A DNA stretch of 64,000 nt from Rhodocyclaceae bacterium. Lineage in GTDB: Bacteria; Pseudomonadota; Gammaproteobacteria; Burkholderiales; Rhodocyclaceae. Made by a program: the position numbers and the translations under genes. Within the stretch, counting starts at the first letter, position 1; each line of letters opens with the position of its first letter. Of this stretch, positions 9,887 through 18,690 are shown piece by piece. The stretch is from assembly GCA_020445785.1 (NCBI GenBank), contig JAGRFZ010000028.1:1524-65523 (forward strand). Direction: 5' to 3'. Under the pieces are notes generated by a model. That model saw nothing but the letters and a program-made list of their open reading frames with translations, was not told the DNA's origin and ran no database searches.

Positions 9887-11611
9887 TCACGCCCCGGCGA
9901 CCGGTCGCTCGATCGGCAGCAAGGCGAGGATCTCCGCCATTTCCGGCGCTGCCGACACACGCGCCAGCAGTGCGGGATCGACGATCTCGAAGCGACCGCT
10001 CCTGGCGCGCAGGTAGGGTTCGCCGTCGGCGCCGGCGAGCGTCACGGTCTCGATCGAGCGGATGCACTGGCGCAGAAATCCCATGTTGTCGGCGACCGCC
10101 AGGCGCGCCGGCGGGGGATCGACATCGCGCGGGCGCTTGGCGTAGATGTTGATGCGCTGGTAGCGCTCGATGTCCACCAGCACCCGTGGGTCGAGGATGG
10201 TCATCTGGCGCTGGTCGCCCGAGGCGACCGGCTTCGGGAACTCCCCCTTGGGTACGCGGTTGTCCAGGAAGAAATAGCGGTAGATCGGGCGTGGCTGGGC
10301 GAGCCAGCGGAAGAAGATCTTGGGCATGCCGCCATAGGCTTCGACGCTGTGAGCGAGAAAATCCTCGACCGACTTGTAGCGGCCGCGCTCGAGGGCGCGC
10401 AGCCAGCCGCGCTCCACGGTTTCGGCCGGCGGCGTCACGACGAAGTACATGAACATGGTGTCGACGAAGCTGGCGTAGGTCTGGTGCAGGACCCGCGCGA
10501 CCGCGGTGCTGTCGAAGCTGTCGAAGCGGAAACGGTCCACCAGGATGTCGGGAATCGTCTGGTCACGCTGGGCCTTGTCGCGAATGTAGCGGTCGAGCTT
10601 GGCGTCGATCACCATCACCTCGCGACTGGTGAGCTGCCCGGCGTATTTGCGCGCGGTGCCGAGGGCGTCGAAGTCGAGCAGCAGCCGCCGCCAGATGTCG
10701 GGGCTGATGGTAACGAAGCGGTCGGCTTCGACACCGTGCTCCTTCATCAGCTGCTTGAGCATCGGGCGCAGCGAGCTCTTGCCTGCCGCCGACGGCCCCT
10801 TGAGGCTGATCAGCAGCGGCTTTTCGCGCAGCGGCGCTCGCTGCAGCCCTTCGCGTTCGATGGCCGTGTCTACTAATGGGGCGATCGCCCGACCGACGAT
10901 GCGGCTGCCGTAGGTGTTGCCGACGTGCAGGCGCACCAAGCGGGCCAGCAACGTGCGCTCGGCGCCGAGACTGCCACGGGTCAGTAGGACGGCGCCGAGC
11001 ACCCGTGCCAAGCTCTTGTGGATCGCGCGTTGCTCCGCATCCTGTGCCTGCTCGGCGGCCGCCGCGAAGCGTGCGACCACCTGTTCGTCGGATTCCTCCT
11101 GCGCCGCTGGTGTCGACCGTTCCCGGCCGAAGCGCAGCAGGCGCTCCAGCGACAGGCGTGGCCTCGGCGCTGGCGCCGCCACAGGCCTTGCCGCGAGCAA
11201 GTCCGATACGACCCGCTCGACCCGCTCCCCGAGGGCACTGTGCCGGGCTTCGATCTCGGCCAGATGGGGCGCTACGTAGCGCGACAGGATGGTGAGCACG
11301 ATGTGGCGAAAATTCTTGCCGAATTCCTCCTCCTCGGATCCTTCGGGCACGGCGATCTCGGCGGTGATGCGGACGATCAATTCATGCAATACCAGGCGGG
11401 ACGGGCGAAACACCGCCAGTCGCTCCGGTGGCAGCCCGGTCAGCGAGCGGTAGGCCTCGATCTCGTCGCGGCCGGCCAGTGCCGCGTCCGGGCGATACAG
11501 GGTCTCGAGATCGCGGAATGCCTCGGGAATGCCGCTGCCCACTCCCGGATTCCAGGCGTCGAAGCGCGGGTCCGCCGGGGCGGCGCTCACTGGCCTTCCA
11601 CCACCAGCCAT
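9887..11611 (-). CDS. Large P-loop protein, possible zeta-toxin-like kinase
   Basis: 574 residues with a clear Walker A motif, LKGPSAAGKSSLRPMLKQLM, at about residue 270. It is followed by a region with SPDIWRRLLLDFDALG and AKLDRYIRDKAQRDQTIPDI that recalls zeta-toxin/shikimate-kinase-like folds acting on a bound small molecule. The N-terminal half (about 260 residues) is helical, charged and unassigned. The C-terminus ends MAEILALLPIERPVAGA. No antitoxin-like gene lies next to it, so a toxin role is not supported. It is downstream of the tartrate-type dehydrogenase on the same strand (43-bp gap). Function unknown. Confidence 0.7.
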   Translation of the reverse strand: MAGGGRPVSAAPADPRFDAWNPGVGSGIPEAFRDLETLYRPDAALAGRDEIEAYRSLTGLPPERLAVFRPSRLVLHELIVRITAEIAVPEGSEEEEFGKNFRHIVLTILSRYVAPHLAEIEARHSALGERVERVVSDLLAARPVAAPAPRPRLSLERLLRFGRERSTPAAQEESDEQVVARFAAAAEQAQDAEQRAIHKSLARVLGAVLLTRGSLGAERTLLARLVRLHVGNTYGSRIVGRAIAPLVDTAIEREGLQRAPLREKPLLISLKGPSAAGKSSLRPMLKQLMKEHGVEADRFVTISPDIWRRLLLDFDALGTARKYAGQLTSREVMVIDAKLDRYIRDKAQRDQTIPDILVDRFRFDSFDSTAVARVLHQTYASFVDTMFMYFVVTPPAETVERGWLRALERGRYKSVEDFLAHSVEAYGGMPKIFFRWLAQPRPIYRYFFLDNRVPKGEFPKPVASGDQRQMTILDPRVLVDIERYQRINIYAKRPRDVDPPPARLAVADNMGFLRQCIRSIETVTLAGADGEPYLRARSGRFEIVDPALLARVSAAPEMAEILALLPIERPVAGA

Positions 11612-11653
11612 GGGGTTCGGCCCGGACGCGCGATCGCGTGCATGCGCCCGACC

Positions 11654-12730
11654 TCAGCCGCCAATCGCCGAGGCGATGGCTACGCCGAGCGTGGCCGTGT
11701 CGCCGTGACCGCCGAGATCCGGTGTCCGCGTGGCGGCGTTCGCACTGGCCAGCACGCTCTCGATTGCCGCCACGATGGCGTTGGCGGCGTCGTCGTGGCC
11801 GAGGTGCTCGAGCATCATTGCACCCGACCAGATCTGACCGATCGGATTGGCGATGCCGCGCCCGGCGATGTCGGGGGCGCTGCCGTGTACCGGCTCGAAC
11901 AGGCTCGGAAAGCGGCCTTCCGGATTGATGTTGGCCGACGGTGCGATGCCGATCGTGCCGGCGCAGGCCGGGCTCAGGTCGGACAGGATGTCGCCGAACA
12001 GGTTGCTGGCGACGACCACGTCGAACCAGTCCGGGTGGAGCACGAAGTTGGCGGTCAGGATATCGATGTGGAACTGATCGACGGTGACGTCCGGGTAGCG
12101 CTCCGCCATCGCCCGGACCCGTTCGTCCCAGTAGGGCATCGTGATCGAGATGCCGTTCGACTTGGTGGCCGAAGTCAGCTTGCGGCGCGGCCTGCGCCCC
12201 GCCAGCGAGAAGGCGTACTCGAGCACGCGGTCGATGCCGATACGGCTCATCACCGTTTGCTGCATCACGATCTCGCGTTCGCTGCCTTCGAACATGCGCC
12301 CGCCGATGCTGGAGTATTCGCCCTCGGTGTTCTCGCGCACCACGTAGAAGTCGATGTCGCCGGGATTGCGGCCGGCCAACGGGCTGCGGATGCCCGGCGT
12401 CAGCCGGCACGGGCGCAGATTGACGTACTGGTCGAATGCACGGCGGAACTGCAGCAAGGAACCCCAAAGCGAGACGTGGTCGGGCACCTTCGCCGGCCAG
12501 CCGACCGCACCGAAATAGATCGCATCGAAGGCCTGCAGGGTGTCGAACCAGTCTTCCGGCAGCATGCGGCCATGGGCGAGGTAATAGTCGCAACTGGCGA
12601 AATCGAAGGGCTCGAAGGCCAACTCGATGTCGAATCGCCCGGCCGCGGCTTGGAGCGCGCGCAGCCCTTCCGGCATCACCTCGACGCCGATGCCGTCACC
12701 CGCGATGACGGCGATGGTGTGTCGGCGCAT
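11654..12730 (-). CDS. Tartrate dehydrogenase/decarboxylase (D-malate dehydrogenase family)
   Basis: 358 residues of the isocitrate/isopropylmalate dehydrogenase superfamily. IAVIAGDGIGVEVMPEGLRAL opens the protein (read as IAVIAGDGIG plus VEVMPEGLRAL). Next come YVVRENTEGEYSSIGGRMFEG, given in part as VVRENTEGEYSSIGG, and NLFGDILSDLSPACAGTIG, and the NAD site region FEPVHGSAPDIAGRGIANP. The ENTEGEYSSIGGR signature fits tartrate dehydrogenase/D-malate dehydrogenase (TtuC/DmlA type), which oxidatively decarboxylates D-malate or meso-tartrate with NAD and divalent metal. The start at 12730 begins the conserved N-terminus; the frame is open to 12850. Exact substrate cannot be told from sequence. 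Confidence 0.88.
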   Translation of the reverse strand: MRRHTIAVIAGDGIGVEVMPEGLRALQAAAGRFDIELAFEPFDFASCDYYLAHGRMLPEDWFDTLQAFDAIYFGAVGWPAKVPDHVSLWGSLLQFRRAFDQYVNLRPCRLTPGIRSPLAGRNPGDIDFYVVRENTEGEYSSIGGRMFEGSEREIVMQQTVMSRIGIDRVLEYAFSLAGRRPRRKLTSATKSNGISITMPYWDERVRAMAERYPDVTVDQFHIDILTANFVLHPDWFDVVVASNLFGDILSDLSPACAGTIGIAPSANINPEGRFPSLFEPVHGSAPDIAGRGIANPIGQIWSGAMMLEHLGHDDAANAIVAAIESVLASANAATRTPDLGGHGDTATLGVAIASAIGG

Positions 12731-12753
12731 CGATGCTCCGGCGGCGGTCGGTG

Positions 12754-13410
12754 TCAGGCCGGCACTTGGCCAAAGCCTGAGCGGCGGCGTCCGGTGCCGG
12801 CCGCGACGATCGCCAGGCCGACGCCCATCAGCCAGGCCGAAGGGGGCCACGGCACCGCGGAGATCGGCCCGATTCCCGAGTAGATGTCGGCGCCGACAGC
12901 ACTTTCCTCGAAGAGGAAGAACGCTGCGGCACTGGCCTTGCCCGGATCGAACATCGATACGTCGGACGGGCCGCTGAACGTCGTCGGCGCAAACACGAAG
13001 GAAAGGCCGACTTCGATGCGGCCTGCCCCGGTGTCGGTGTCGCCTTCGATGTCCACCAGGTCGATCAGATCGCCCTCGGCAAACCGCCCGGCGCCGGCCA
13101 GCAGGTTGAAGAGGGCGGCCTGGCCGGCGTCCAGCAGCAGATCGTCGTGGAGTTCGAGGCCGCCGGCCGCGATGCAGCAGTCGAAATCGGTCCGGGTCAG
13201 ACCGTCCGAGATGCTGCCCGCGAAGCTGGTGTCGTCGATGAACCCCGAAAACAGGGTGCCGAGCGCGACGCCGGAGTAGCGGCCCGCGCCAGTGTCGAAC
13301 TCGATGACCTGCAGTGGCCCCGAGAAGACGATACCTGCCGCGTCGGCGATGGGCGTGACGGTGCCCATGGTGAGGAGTGCGGTGGCTGCTGCCGCAATGC
13401 GGGTCTTCAT
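12754..13410 (-). CDS. Secreted protein with PEP-CTERM-like C-terminus (variant motif)
   Basis: 218 residues with a signal peptide (MKTRIAAAATALLTMGTVTP then IADA) and an Asp/Gly-rich beta-type body. The C-terminus is VPWPPSAWLMGVGLAIVAAG followed by TGRRRSG: a V-P-x-P motif, a hydrophobic helix and a basic tail, the three parts of a PEP-CTERM sorting signal. The usual PEP is PWPP. Two cysteines adjoin in FDCCIAAGG. The start at 13410 begins the signal peptide. It is a plausible exosortase substrate, since exosortase B is encoded at 45772, but the variant motif lowers confidence in processing. Confidence 0.75.
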   Translation of the reverse strand: MKTRIAAAATALLTMGTVTPIADAAGIVFSGPLQVIEFDTGAGRYSGVALGTLFSGFIDDTSFAGSISDGLTRTDFDCCIAAGGLELHDDLLLDAGQAALFNLLAGAGRFAEGDLIDLVDIEGDTDTGAGRIEVGLSFVFAPTTFSGPSDVSMFDPGKASAAAFFLFEESAVGADIYSGIGPISAVPWPPSAWLMGVGLAIVAAGTGRRRSGFGQVPA

Positions 13411-13564
13411 ATCGTCTCCCTCCGTGCGCAGTCCGTGCGTCGTCGGCGGCGAGCCCGATGGCATGGCCCGCCCGGTCCGCTACCGACTATAGGCGGGCGC
13501 CGAGATCCTTACAAGCGCGGCCGTGACCGGTGGCGCGCGGCCGGCGCAACCCCCGCCGACGATG

Positions 13565-14656
13565 TCAACGCATGCGCTGCAGCAGGACGCCGCACTCGAG
13601 GTGATGGGTGTAGGGAAACTGGTCGAAGGCGGCGGCTGCCGCGATGCGATGGCTGGCCGAGAGGCGCGTGAGGTTGGCGTGCAGGCTCTGGGGATTACAG
13701 GAGACGTAGAGAATGTGATCGAAGCGGGCGGCGAGGCCGAGAGTGGCCTCGTCGAGCCCGGCCCGGGGCGGGTCGACGAACAGGGTCGAGAATTCGTGGG
13801 CCGCGAGATCCACTTCTCGCAGGCGCCGGTAGGGACGGCCCCCGTCCAGCGCGTCGCTGATCTCCGCACTGGCCATGCGCACCAGGGCGACGTTGTCGAT
13901 GCCGTTGATGCCGAGGTTGTGCCGCGCCGCGGCGACCGACGATTTGCTCACCTCGGTCGCCAGCACGCGCCGGAACAGGGGGGCCAGTGCCACTGTGAAG
14001 TTGCCGTTGCCGCAGTACAACTCCAGCAGATCGCCGCCGATGCCGGTAGCTTGACGCCTCGCCCACGCCAGCATCTGGCAGTTGATCTCGCCGTTGGGCT
14101 GGGTGAAGCTGCCCTCGATCTGGCGATAGGCGAACTGGTAGCCGTCGACCACGATGCGTTCGAGCAGCCAGTCGCGCTCGAGCACGCATTTCTGGCCACG
14201 GCTGCGGCCGATCACGACGAGATCGAGCTCGGCCGCCAGCTTGGTGGCGGCCCGCAGCCAGTCGTCGCCGAGGCGGCGGTGGTAGACCAGACTCACCATC
14301 CGCTCGCCGCTGAGTGTCGCCAGGAACTCGAGCTGGAAAATGCGCCGTCGCAGCGTCTCGTCGCGATTAAGGGCCTCGAGCAATGGCCCCATCACCGCGG
14401 CGATCGGCGCCGCGGCCGGCGGAAACGCGTCGATCAGCACCGGCTTGCGGGGTTCGGCCGGGTCGAACATCGCGTAATGCACGCGACCCTCGACATGCCA
14501 CAGGCGGAACTCCGCCCGCATCCGATAGCCCAGTGGTGGCGAGCGGAACACCGCCGGAGTGGGCAAATCGAGGTCGGCGAAATCGGCACGGAAGCGCGCC
14601 AGCTTGGCGGCGAGCTGAGCGTCGTAGCGGGTGGGTTCGTATTCGGGCAGGGGCAT
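13565..14656 (-). CDS. trmA: tRNA (uracil-5-)-methyltransferase TrmA
   Basis: 363 residues, the usual TrmA length. The protein starts MPLPEYEPTRYDAQLAAKLA. It has an RNA-binding N-terminal half, the SAM site LLELYCGNGNFTVALAPLF at about residue 205, the DPPRAGLDEATL segment and the catalytic-cysteine motif ILYVSCNPQSLHANL. Near the C-terminus is FDQFPYTHHLECGVLLQR. TrmA makes 5-methyluridine at position 54 of tRNA. The start at 14656 gives the conserved N-terminus; the longer frame to 14740 lacks it. It lies between a PEP-CTERM-like gene and a GNAT gene on the same strand. Confidence 0.95.
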   Translation of the reverse strand: MPLPEYEPTRYDAQLAAKLARFRADFADLDLPTPAVFRSPPLGYRMRAEFRLWHVEGRVHYAMFDPAEPRKPVLIDAFPPAAAPIAAVMGPLLEALNRDETLRRRIFQLEFLATLSGERMVSLVYHRRLGDDWLRAATKLAAELDLVVIGRSRGQKCVLERDWLLERIVVDGYQFAYRQIEGSFTQPNGEINCQMLAWARRQATGIGGDLLELYCGNGNFTVALAPLFRRVLATEVSKSSVAAARHNLGINGIDNVALVRMASAEISDALDGGRPYRRLREVDLAAHEFSTLFVDPPRAGLDEATLGLAARFDHILYVSCNPQSLHANLTRLSASHRIAAAAAFDQFPYTHHLECGVLLQRMR

Positions 14657-14761
14657 CGGGGCGGCGGTGGCGGCGGGACTGCGGACTATACGTGGTCGGT
14701 CCGAAGCGCGGGAGTCCGGGGCAGCGATCGCCGGCGGCACCGAACGGGATCGTGCGACATT

Positions 14762-15241
14762 CTAGAGCGGCAGGCGCCAATATTCGGACACGATCAGCCG
14801 CCCGTACCTGGGTTCCGGCGGGCATGACGCGATCCGGCGGAAGCCGACACGGTGGTAGAGCGCCCGCGCTGCTTCGAGACACGCGTAGGTTTCCAGCCGT
14901 GCCTCGCGCTGGCCGCAGCGGCGAGCGTGGTCCAGCGCGGTCGCCAGCAGGTGGCGCCCGAGTTGGCGCCTCCGGTAGGCGGGCAGCACCAGCACGAAGT
15001 TGAGGAAGGCCGTGGCGTCACCGGCATCGGAAATCGCGATGCAGCCGACCCGTTCGCCGTCCCATTCGGCGATCCACATGCGCTTGAGGGGGTCGGCACG
15101 GGCGAGCCACTGGCGCACCTTTTCGTCGATGCTGTGCGTGAAGGCATCGTCGAAGCCGAAATCCCGTCGATAGACCTCGCCGTGGGCAGCGATGATCCAG
15201 GCCGGGTCGTCGGTTCGAAAATCCCGCAGGCGAACGCTCAT
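14762..15241 (-). CDS. GNAT family N-acetyltransferase
   Basis: 159 residues. The acetyl-CoA binding motif A is visible as FVLVLPAYRRRQLGRHLLAT (R-x-x-x-x-G-x) near residue 87, preceded by VGCIAISDAGDATAFLNF and followed by LETYACLEAARALYHRVGFR. This is a standard single-domain GNAT fold. Substrate unknown. The 3' end lies near trmA and the gene is followed upstream by DUF3750 on the same strand with a 40-bp gap. Confidence 0.9.
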   Translation of the reverse strand: MSVRLRDFRTDDPAWIIAAHGEVYRRDFGFDDAFTHSIDEKVRQWLARADPLKRMWIAEWDGERVGCIAISDAGDATAFLNFVLVLPAYRRRQLGRHLLATALDHARRCGQREARLETYACLEAARALYHRVGFRRIASCPPEPRYGRLIVSEYWRLPL

Positions 15242-15281
15242 GCTTGCACGGTTCCGGGAAGTCGTCTCTCGGCCGCGCGCG

Positions 15282-16079
15282 TCAGCCGGCTCGCGGCAGC
15301 GCCGGGTCCGGGCTCGGGCCGATCCGTCCGAGGCCGGGCAGCTTCAGCGCCGGCGGCGAGAAGTCGAGGCCGGCGACCAACCCCAGGAGATTGACCTCGA
15401 AACCCTCTTCCGGGGCGAGGATGAAGCCGACCAGCCCGGCCAGGGAAACCTGCAGGCCGCTGCCGCTGGGTGCAGTCGACGACCAGCGGTCATGGGGCAG
15501 GTAATCCTTGCCGATGGCGGTGGGCGGCAGATCGAGGGCGAGTTCCGGCAGTTCCCGCGCCAGCCAGGCGACGAAGGTGTTGCTGTTGGGGCCGGGCCAG
15601 ACGCGATATTGCTTGTCGTAGGGATAGCGGCGGGCGGCCCGATCGAGACGTTCGATGAGGGCGTCGACCTTGGCGCCGCCGCGCAACTCGCGCAGTAGCT
15701 GCGGTCGGTTTCCGAACCAGTAGGCGTCGGGTGTGCCGCCATGGATGCGTACCGCCTTGGCGCCGCGGCCTAGGCCGTAGCCCATCACTTCGTAGCGGGT
15801 GTAGCGCTCGGCGCCGGAGCGCTTGGTCGCGAACCAGGTATGCACCCCGAAGGCCCCGCGCCAGCGGAAAGCCCGTGCCGCATAGACCTGGATGACGGCC
15901 TCCGGCGTGCGTGCTGCGACCGGCGCCATGCCGGCGCTGTCGCGGCGCGCAGTGCGCCAGTCCACGGCCCGGTCCTGCAACAGATGGCTGGCGACGCCGG
16001 CCGTGACCGGCAGCAGGAACACCAGCGCCAGGGCAGCGAGCAGGCGGCGGGCGAAGAGGCGAAGTGGCTTGCGCGGCAT
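15282..16079 (-). CDS. DUF3750 family exported protein
   Basis: 265 residues. An N-terminal membrane anchor (LLAALALVFLLPVTAGVASH) is followed by a periplasmic domain with FGVHTWFATKRSGAERYTRY, YRVWPGPNSNTFVAWLAREL and GKDYLPHD. GPNSNTF is the DUF3750 hallmark, with a conserved His-Trp-Phe pair earlier. The family has no assigned reaction. It precedes the pyrophosphatase-like gene at 16141 on the same strand, 61 bp away. Confidence 0.85.
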   Translation of the reverse strand: MPRKPLRLFARRLLAALALVFLLPVTAGVASHLLQDRAVDWRTARRDSAGMAPVAARTPEAVIQVYAARAFRWRGAFGVHTWFATKRSGAERYTRYEVMGYGLGRGAKAVRIHGGTPDAYWFGNRPQLLRELRGGAKVDALIERLDRAARRYPYDKQYRVWPGPNSNTFVAWLARELPELALDLPPTAIGKDYLPHDRWSSTAPSGSGLQVSLAGLVGFILAPEEGFEVNLLGLVAGLDFSPPALKLPGLGRIGPSPDPALPRAG

Positions 16080-16140
16080 GATCGGTGGAGGGATGGTCGT
16101 GGCAGGTACGGCGGCACGCGGCTGGCGGCTGGCGATATCG

Positions 16141-16617
16141 TCAGAATTCTACCCGCGGACCCTGCCAATGGTCGTCGCGCGGGGTCGCACTGTCCACCGC
16201 GAAGTGGGCACTGCACCAGCCGTCGCAGGCGTTGCGCCCGCGCTGCCCGCGGCAAAGATTGAGGGCTGCCTTGCAGGCGGCGTAGAAGTGGAAGAAGCGC
16301 AGTACGAATCGCATCTGGGCGTCGCTCGGACGCCGGTCGCTGCATACCAGCTTATGATCGACGAGGCCCCGGTCGGTGAGCACGATCGCGCCCCAGCTGG
16401 GCACCGCGAGGCGATGGCCGGCCGGCAGCCTGGGACCGAGCACCAGCGCGTCGAGCAGATCGCCTTCGAGCCCGATATGGCTGGGGACGGCACCGTAATT
16501 GAAGGGGCAGGGCAAGGGCGAGACGAAGTCCACGTGACCGTTCGAACCGCGTTTGAGGAAGCTGCCGCGGGGGACTTCGACGACCACCTCGAGGGTCGGG
16601 CCGCGGCAAGCGATCAT
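16141..16617 (-). CDS. Inorganic pyrophosphatase-like protein with degenerate active site
   Basis: 158 residues related to family I inorganic pyrophosphatases. VVVEVPRGSFLKRGSNGHVD, PLPCPFNYGAVPSHIG and LEGDLLDALVLGPRLPAG follow the family order. The key DxDPxD motif, which binds the catalytic Mg ions, reads EGDLLD here, with the first Asp replaced by Glu and the Pro by Leu, so normal activity is doubtful. A Cys-containing C-terminal tail (CDGWCSAHF) is unusual. ATG overlaps the stop of the upstream thioredoxin-like gene (ATGA), which indicates translational coupling. Role unknown. Confidence 0.7.
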   Translation of the reverse strand: MIACRGPTLEVVVEVPRGSFLKRGSNGHVDFVSPLPCPFNYGAVPSHIGLEGDLLDALVLGPRLPAGHRLAVPSWGAIVLTDRGLVDHKLVCSDRRPSDAQMRFVLRFFHFYAACKAALNLCRGQRGRNACDGWCSAHFAVDSATPRDDHWQGPRVEF

Positions 16618-17312
16618 CGGCTGAAGTCCGGTGGCTGGCGGGAGCCGCTCTGGAAGGCATCGAGGGTTGCGAGCATTGCGTCGGTGTCGAGTTCGCCGAC
16701 GTGACGCCACCAGGTGTGGCCGTCCGGCCCGATCAGCGCGTGCTGCGGCAGCATGCGCTGGGTGGCGCCTTCCGAGACCACGTGTCGCCGGTCGAGGGCG
16801 AGGCGTTCGGCCCGCCCGTCGAGTTCCGCTGCGGTGGCCGGCCGATGGGGATCGCGACCGCCGCCGACGACGACGACGAAGACGGTGTTTTCGGGGCCCC
16901 GGCGGCCTGCCGCGCCGCTGGCGCCGGCCTGCCGTGCGCAATTGCCGCACCACAAGGCGTCGTACGTGACCCAGACGAAGCGCCCCGGAAACATGCACGG
17001 ACCGAGCGCGGTTCCGCCCAGCGAAACGCCCCAGGGTTGCGTCTCGCCGCTGCTGCAGCCGCCGGCCCGGTCCCAGTCCGTATAGGTCTCACCGACGGCC
17101 GGATTCGACGTGCAGCCGATTGCCATCAGGGTTGCCAGCAGGGGCCCCAGCGCCCATGCCAGCCGCGACCGGGGCACTTTGCGGGTCGCGCCGGGCCGCT
17201 CGCCGGAGGCCGACCCGTCATCGATGCACGAGAACGGATGCGTCGCCGGTTCCTTCGAGACAGCCGGCCCGGCCCACGCGCGGACCTGCCCAACTGCGGT
17301 TTCCACGGTCAT
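16614..17312 (-). CDS. Thioredoxin-like (TlpA/DsbE-type) protein
   Basis: About 232 residues from the ATG at 17312; an alternative ATG at 17321 and a further one at 17360 exist and the start is uncertain. A hydrophobic segment with a lipobox-like LMAIGC near residue 66 suggests a membrane-anchored lipoprotein. The body has [18 protein letters not shown], with a W-C-G-N-C redox motif typical of thioredoxin-fold proteins, and a C-terminal part with [20 protein letters not shown], the ResA/TlpA-type LIGPDGH segment. Long unconserved N-terminal part. Coupled (4-bp overlap) to the pyrophosphatase-like gene downstream. Confidence 0.7.
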   Translation of the reverse strand: MTVETAVGQVRAWAGPAVSKEPATHPFSCIDDGSASGERPGATRKVPRSRLAWALGPLLATLMAIGCTSNPAVGETYTDWDRAGGCSSGETQPWGVSLGGTALGPCMFPGRFVWVTYDALWCGNCARQAGASGAAGRRGPENTVFVVVVGGGRDPHRPATAAELDGRAERLALDRRHVVSEGATQRMLPQHALIGPDGHTWWRHVGELDTDAMLATLDAFQSGSRQPPDFSR

Positions 17313-17423
17313 GGCGCCCATCTTGCGCGCTCGATTCGCAAGGTCAAGCCATCGTGTCACGACAAGGGCCGATTGTCGCGGAGGCCGACGGACCTCGAAT
17401 CGGGATCCTCGACCAATTGTTGC

Positions 17424-17452
17424 TTGTGGCGCGGCCTGCCGCAGACTAGATT
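17424..17452 (+). promoter_or_regulatory. Candidate sigma70 promoter of the gcdH gene
   Basis: TTGTGG (17424-17429) and TAGATT (17447-17452) are 17 bp apart, 51 bp before the gcdH ATG at 17503. They match three of six -35 and four of six -10 consensus bases. It lies in the 190-bp gap that also serves the divergent thioredoxin-like gene. Confidence 0.35.
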
Positions 17453-17502
17453 GTGGTTCCGGCAGCGTGCGTCTGCGCGCCCGTGACGAAGAGGCGTTCT
17501 CG

Positions 17503-18690
17503 ATGACCCGATCCCGACCGAGCTTCGACTGGCTCGACCCACTGATGCTCGATCAGCAACTGACCGAAGAAGAGCGAATGGTACGCGACACCGCCCGGGC
17601 CTATGCCCAGGAACGGCTCGGTCCGCGGGTGTTGGAGGCCTTCCGCGAGGAGCGCACCGACCGCCGCATCTTCGACGAAATGGGCGAGTTGGGCCTGCTC
17701 GGCTCGACCATCCCCGAGGCCTACGGCGGTGCCGGTTTGGGATACGTCAGCTACGGCCTGATCGCGCGCGAGGTCGAGCGGGTCGACTCCGGCTTCCGCT
17801 CGATGATGAGCGTGCAGTCTTCGCTGGTGATGGTGCCCATCAACGAGTTCGGCAGCGACGAGCAGAAGCGGAAATACCTGCCGAAGCTGGCGAGCGGCGA
17901 GTGGATCGGCTGCTTCGGTCTCACCGAGCCGGACCACGGCTCCGACCCGGGCAGCATGTCCTGCCGCGCTCGGCGCACCGACGGGGGCTTTCTGCTCTCC
18001 GGCAGCAAGATGTGGATCACCAACAGCCCGATCGCCGATGTCTTCGTGGTGTGGGCCAAGGACGACGCCGGCGATATCCGTGGCTTCGTGCTGGAGAAAG
18101 GCTGGGCCGGACTGTCGGCGCCGGCGATCCACGGCAAGGTCGGCCTGCGCTCGTCGATCACCGGCGAGATCGTGATGGACGGGGTGTTCGTGCCGGAGGA
18201 GAACGTCTTTCCCGAGGTGCGCGGGCTCAAGGGCCCGTTCACCTGCCTCAACTCGGCCCGCTTCGGCATTGCCTGGGGGGCGCTGGGTGCGGCCGAGTTC
18301 TGCTACCAGACGGCCCGCAGCTATGTGCTCGAGCGCAAGCAGTTCGGCCGTCCGCTGGCGGCCAATCAGTTGGTCCAGAAGAAGCTCGCCGACATGCTGT
18401 CGGAGATCACGCTGGGGCTGCAGGGCTGCCTGCGGCTCGGCCGACTCAAGGAGACCGACCAGGCGCCGGTCGAACTGACCTCGATCATGAAGCGCAATTC
18501 CTGCGGCAAGGCCCTCGAGATCGCCCGCACGGCGCGCGACATGCTGGGGGGCAACGGCATCTCGGACGAATTCGGGGTGATCCGCCATGTCGTCAATCTG
18601 GAGGTGGTCAACACCTACGAAGGAACCCACGACATTCACGCCCTGATCCTCGGACGCGGCATCACCGGGCTGCAGGCCTTCGCCAACTGA
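17503..18690 (+). CDS. gcdH: Glutaryl-CoA dehydrogenase
   Basis: 395-residue acyl-CoA dehydrogenase. The catalytic Glu lies in [20 protein letters not shown], the glutaryl-CoA dehydrogenase signature ([14 protein letters not shown]). Other family marks are [36 protein letters not shown] and [20 protein letters not shown]. The enzyme oxidises and decarboxylates glutaryl-CoA to crotonyl-CoA with FAD, feeding lysine, tryptophan and aromatic degradation into beta-oxidation. The ATG at 17503 gives the normal length, whereas the frame is open to 17110. The CaiB-type CoA-transferase gene starts within its stop codon, so the two form one operon. Confidence 0.95.
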   Translation: MTRSRPSFDWLDPLMLDQQLTEEERMVRDTARAYAQERLGPRVLEAFREERTDRRIFDEMGELGLLGSTIPEAYGGAGLGYVSYGLIAREVERVDSGFRSMMSVQSSLVMVPINEFGSDEQKRKYLPKLASGEWIGCFGLTEPDHGSDPGSMSCRARRTDGGFLLSGSKMWITNSPIADVFVVWAKDDAGDIRGFVLEKGWAGLSAPAIHGKVGLRSSITGEIVMDGVFVPEENVFPEVRGLKGPFTCLNSARFGIAWGALGAAEFCYQTARSYVLERKQFGRPLAANQLVQKKLADMLSEITLGLQGCLRLGRLKETDQAPVELTSIMKRNSCGKALEIARTARDMLGGNGISDEFGVIRHVVNLEVVNTYEGTHDIHALILGRGITGLQAFAN

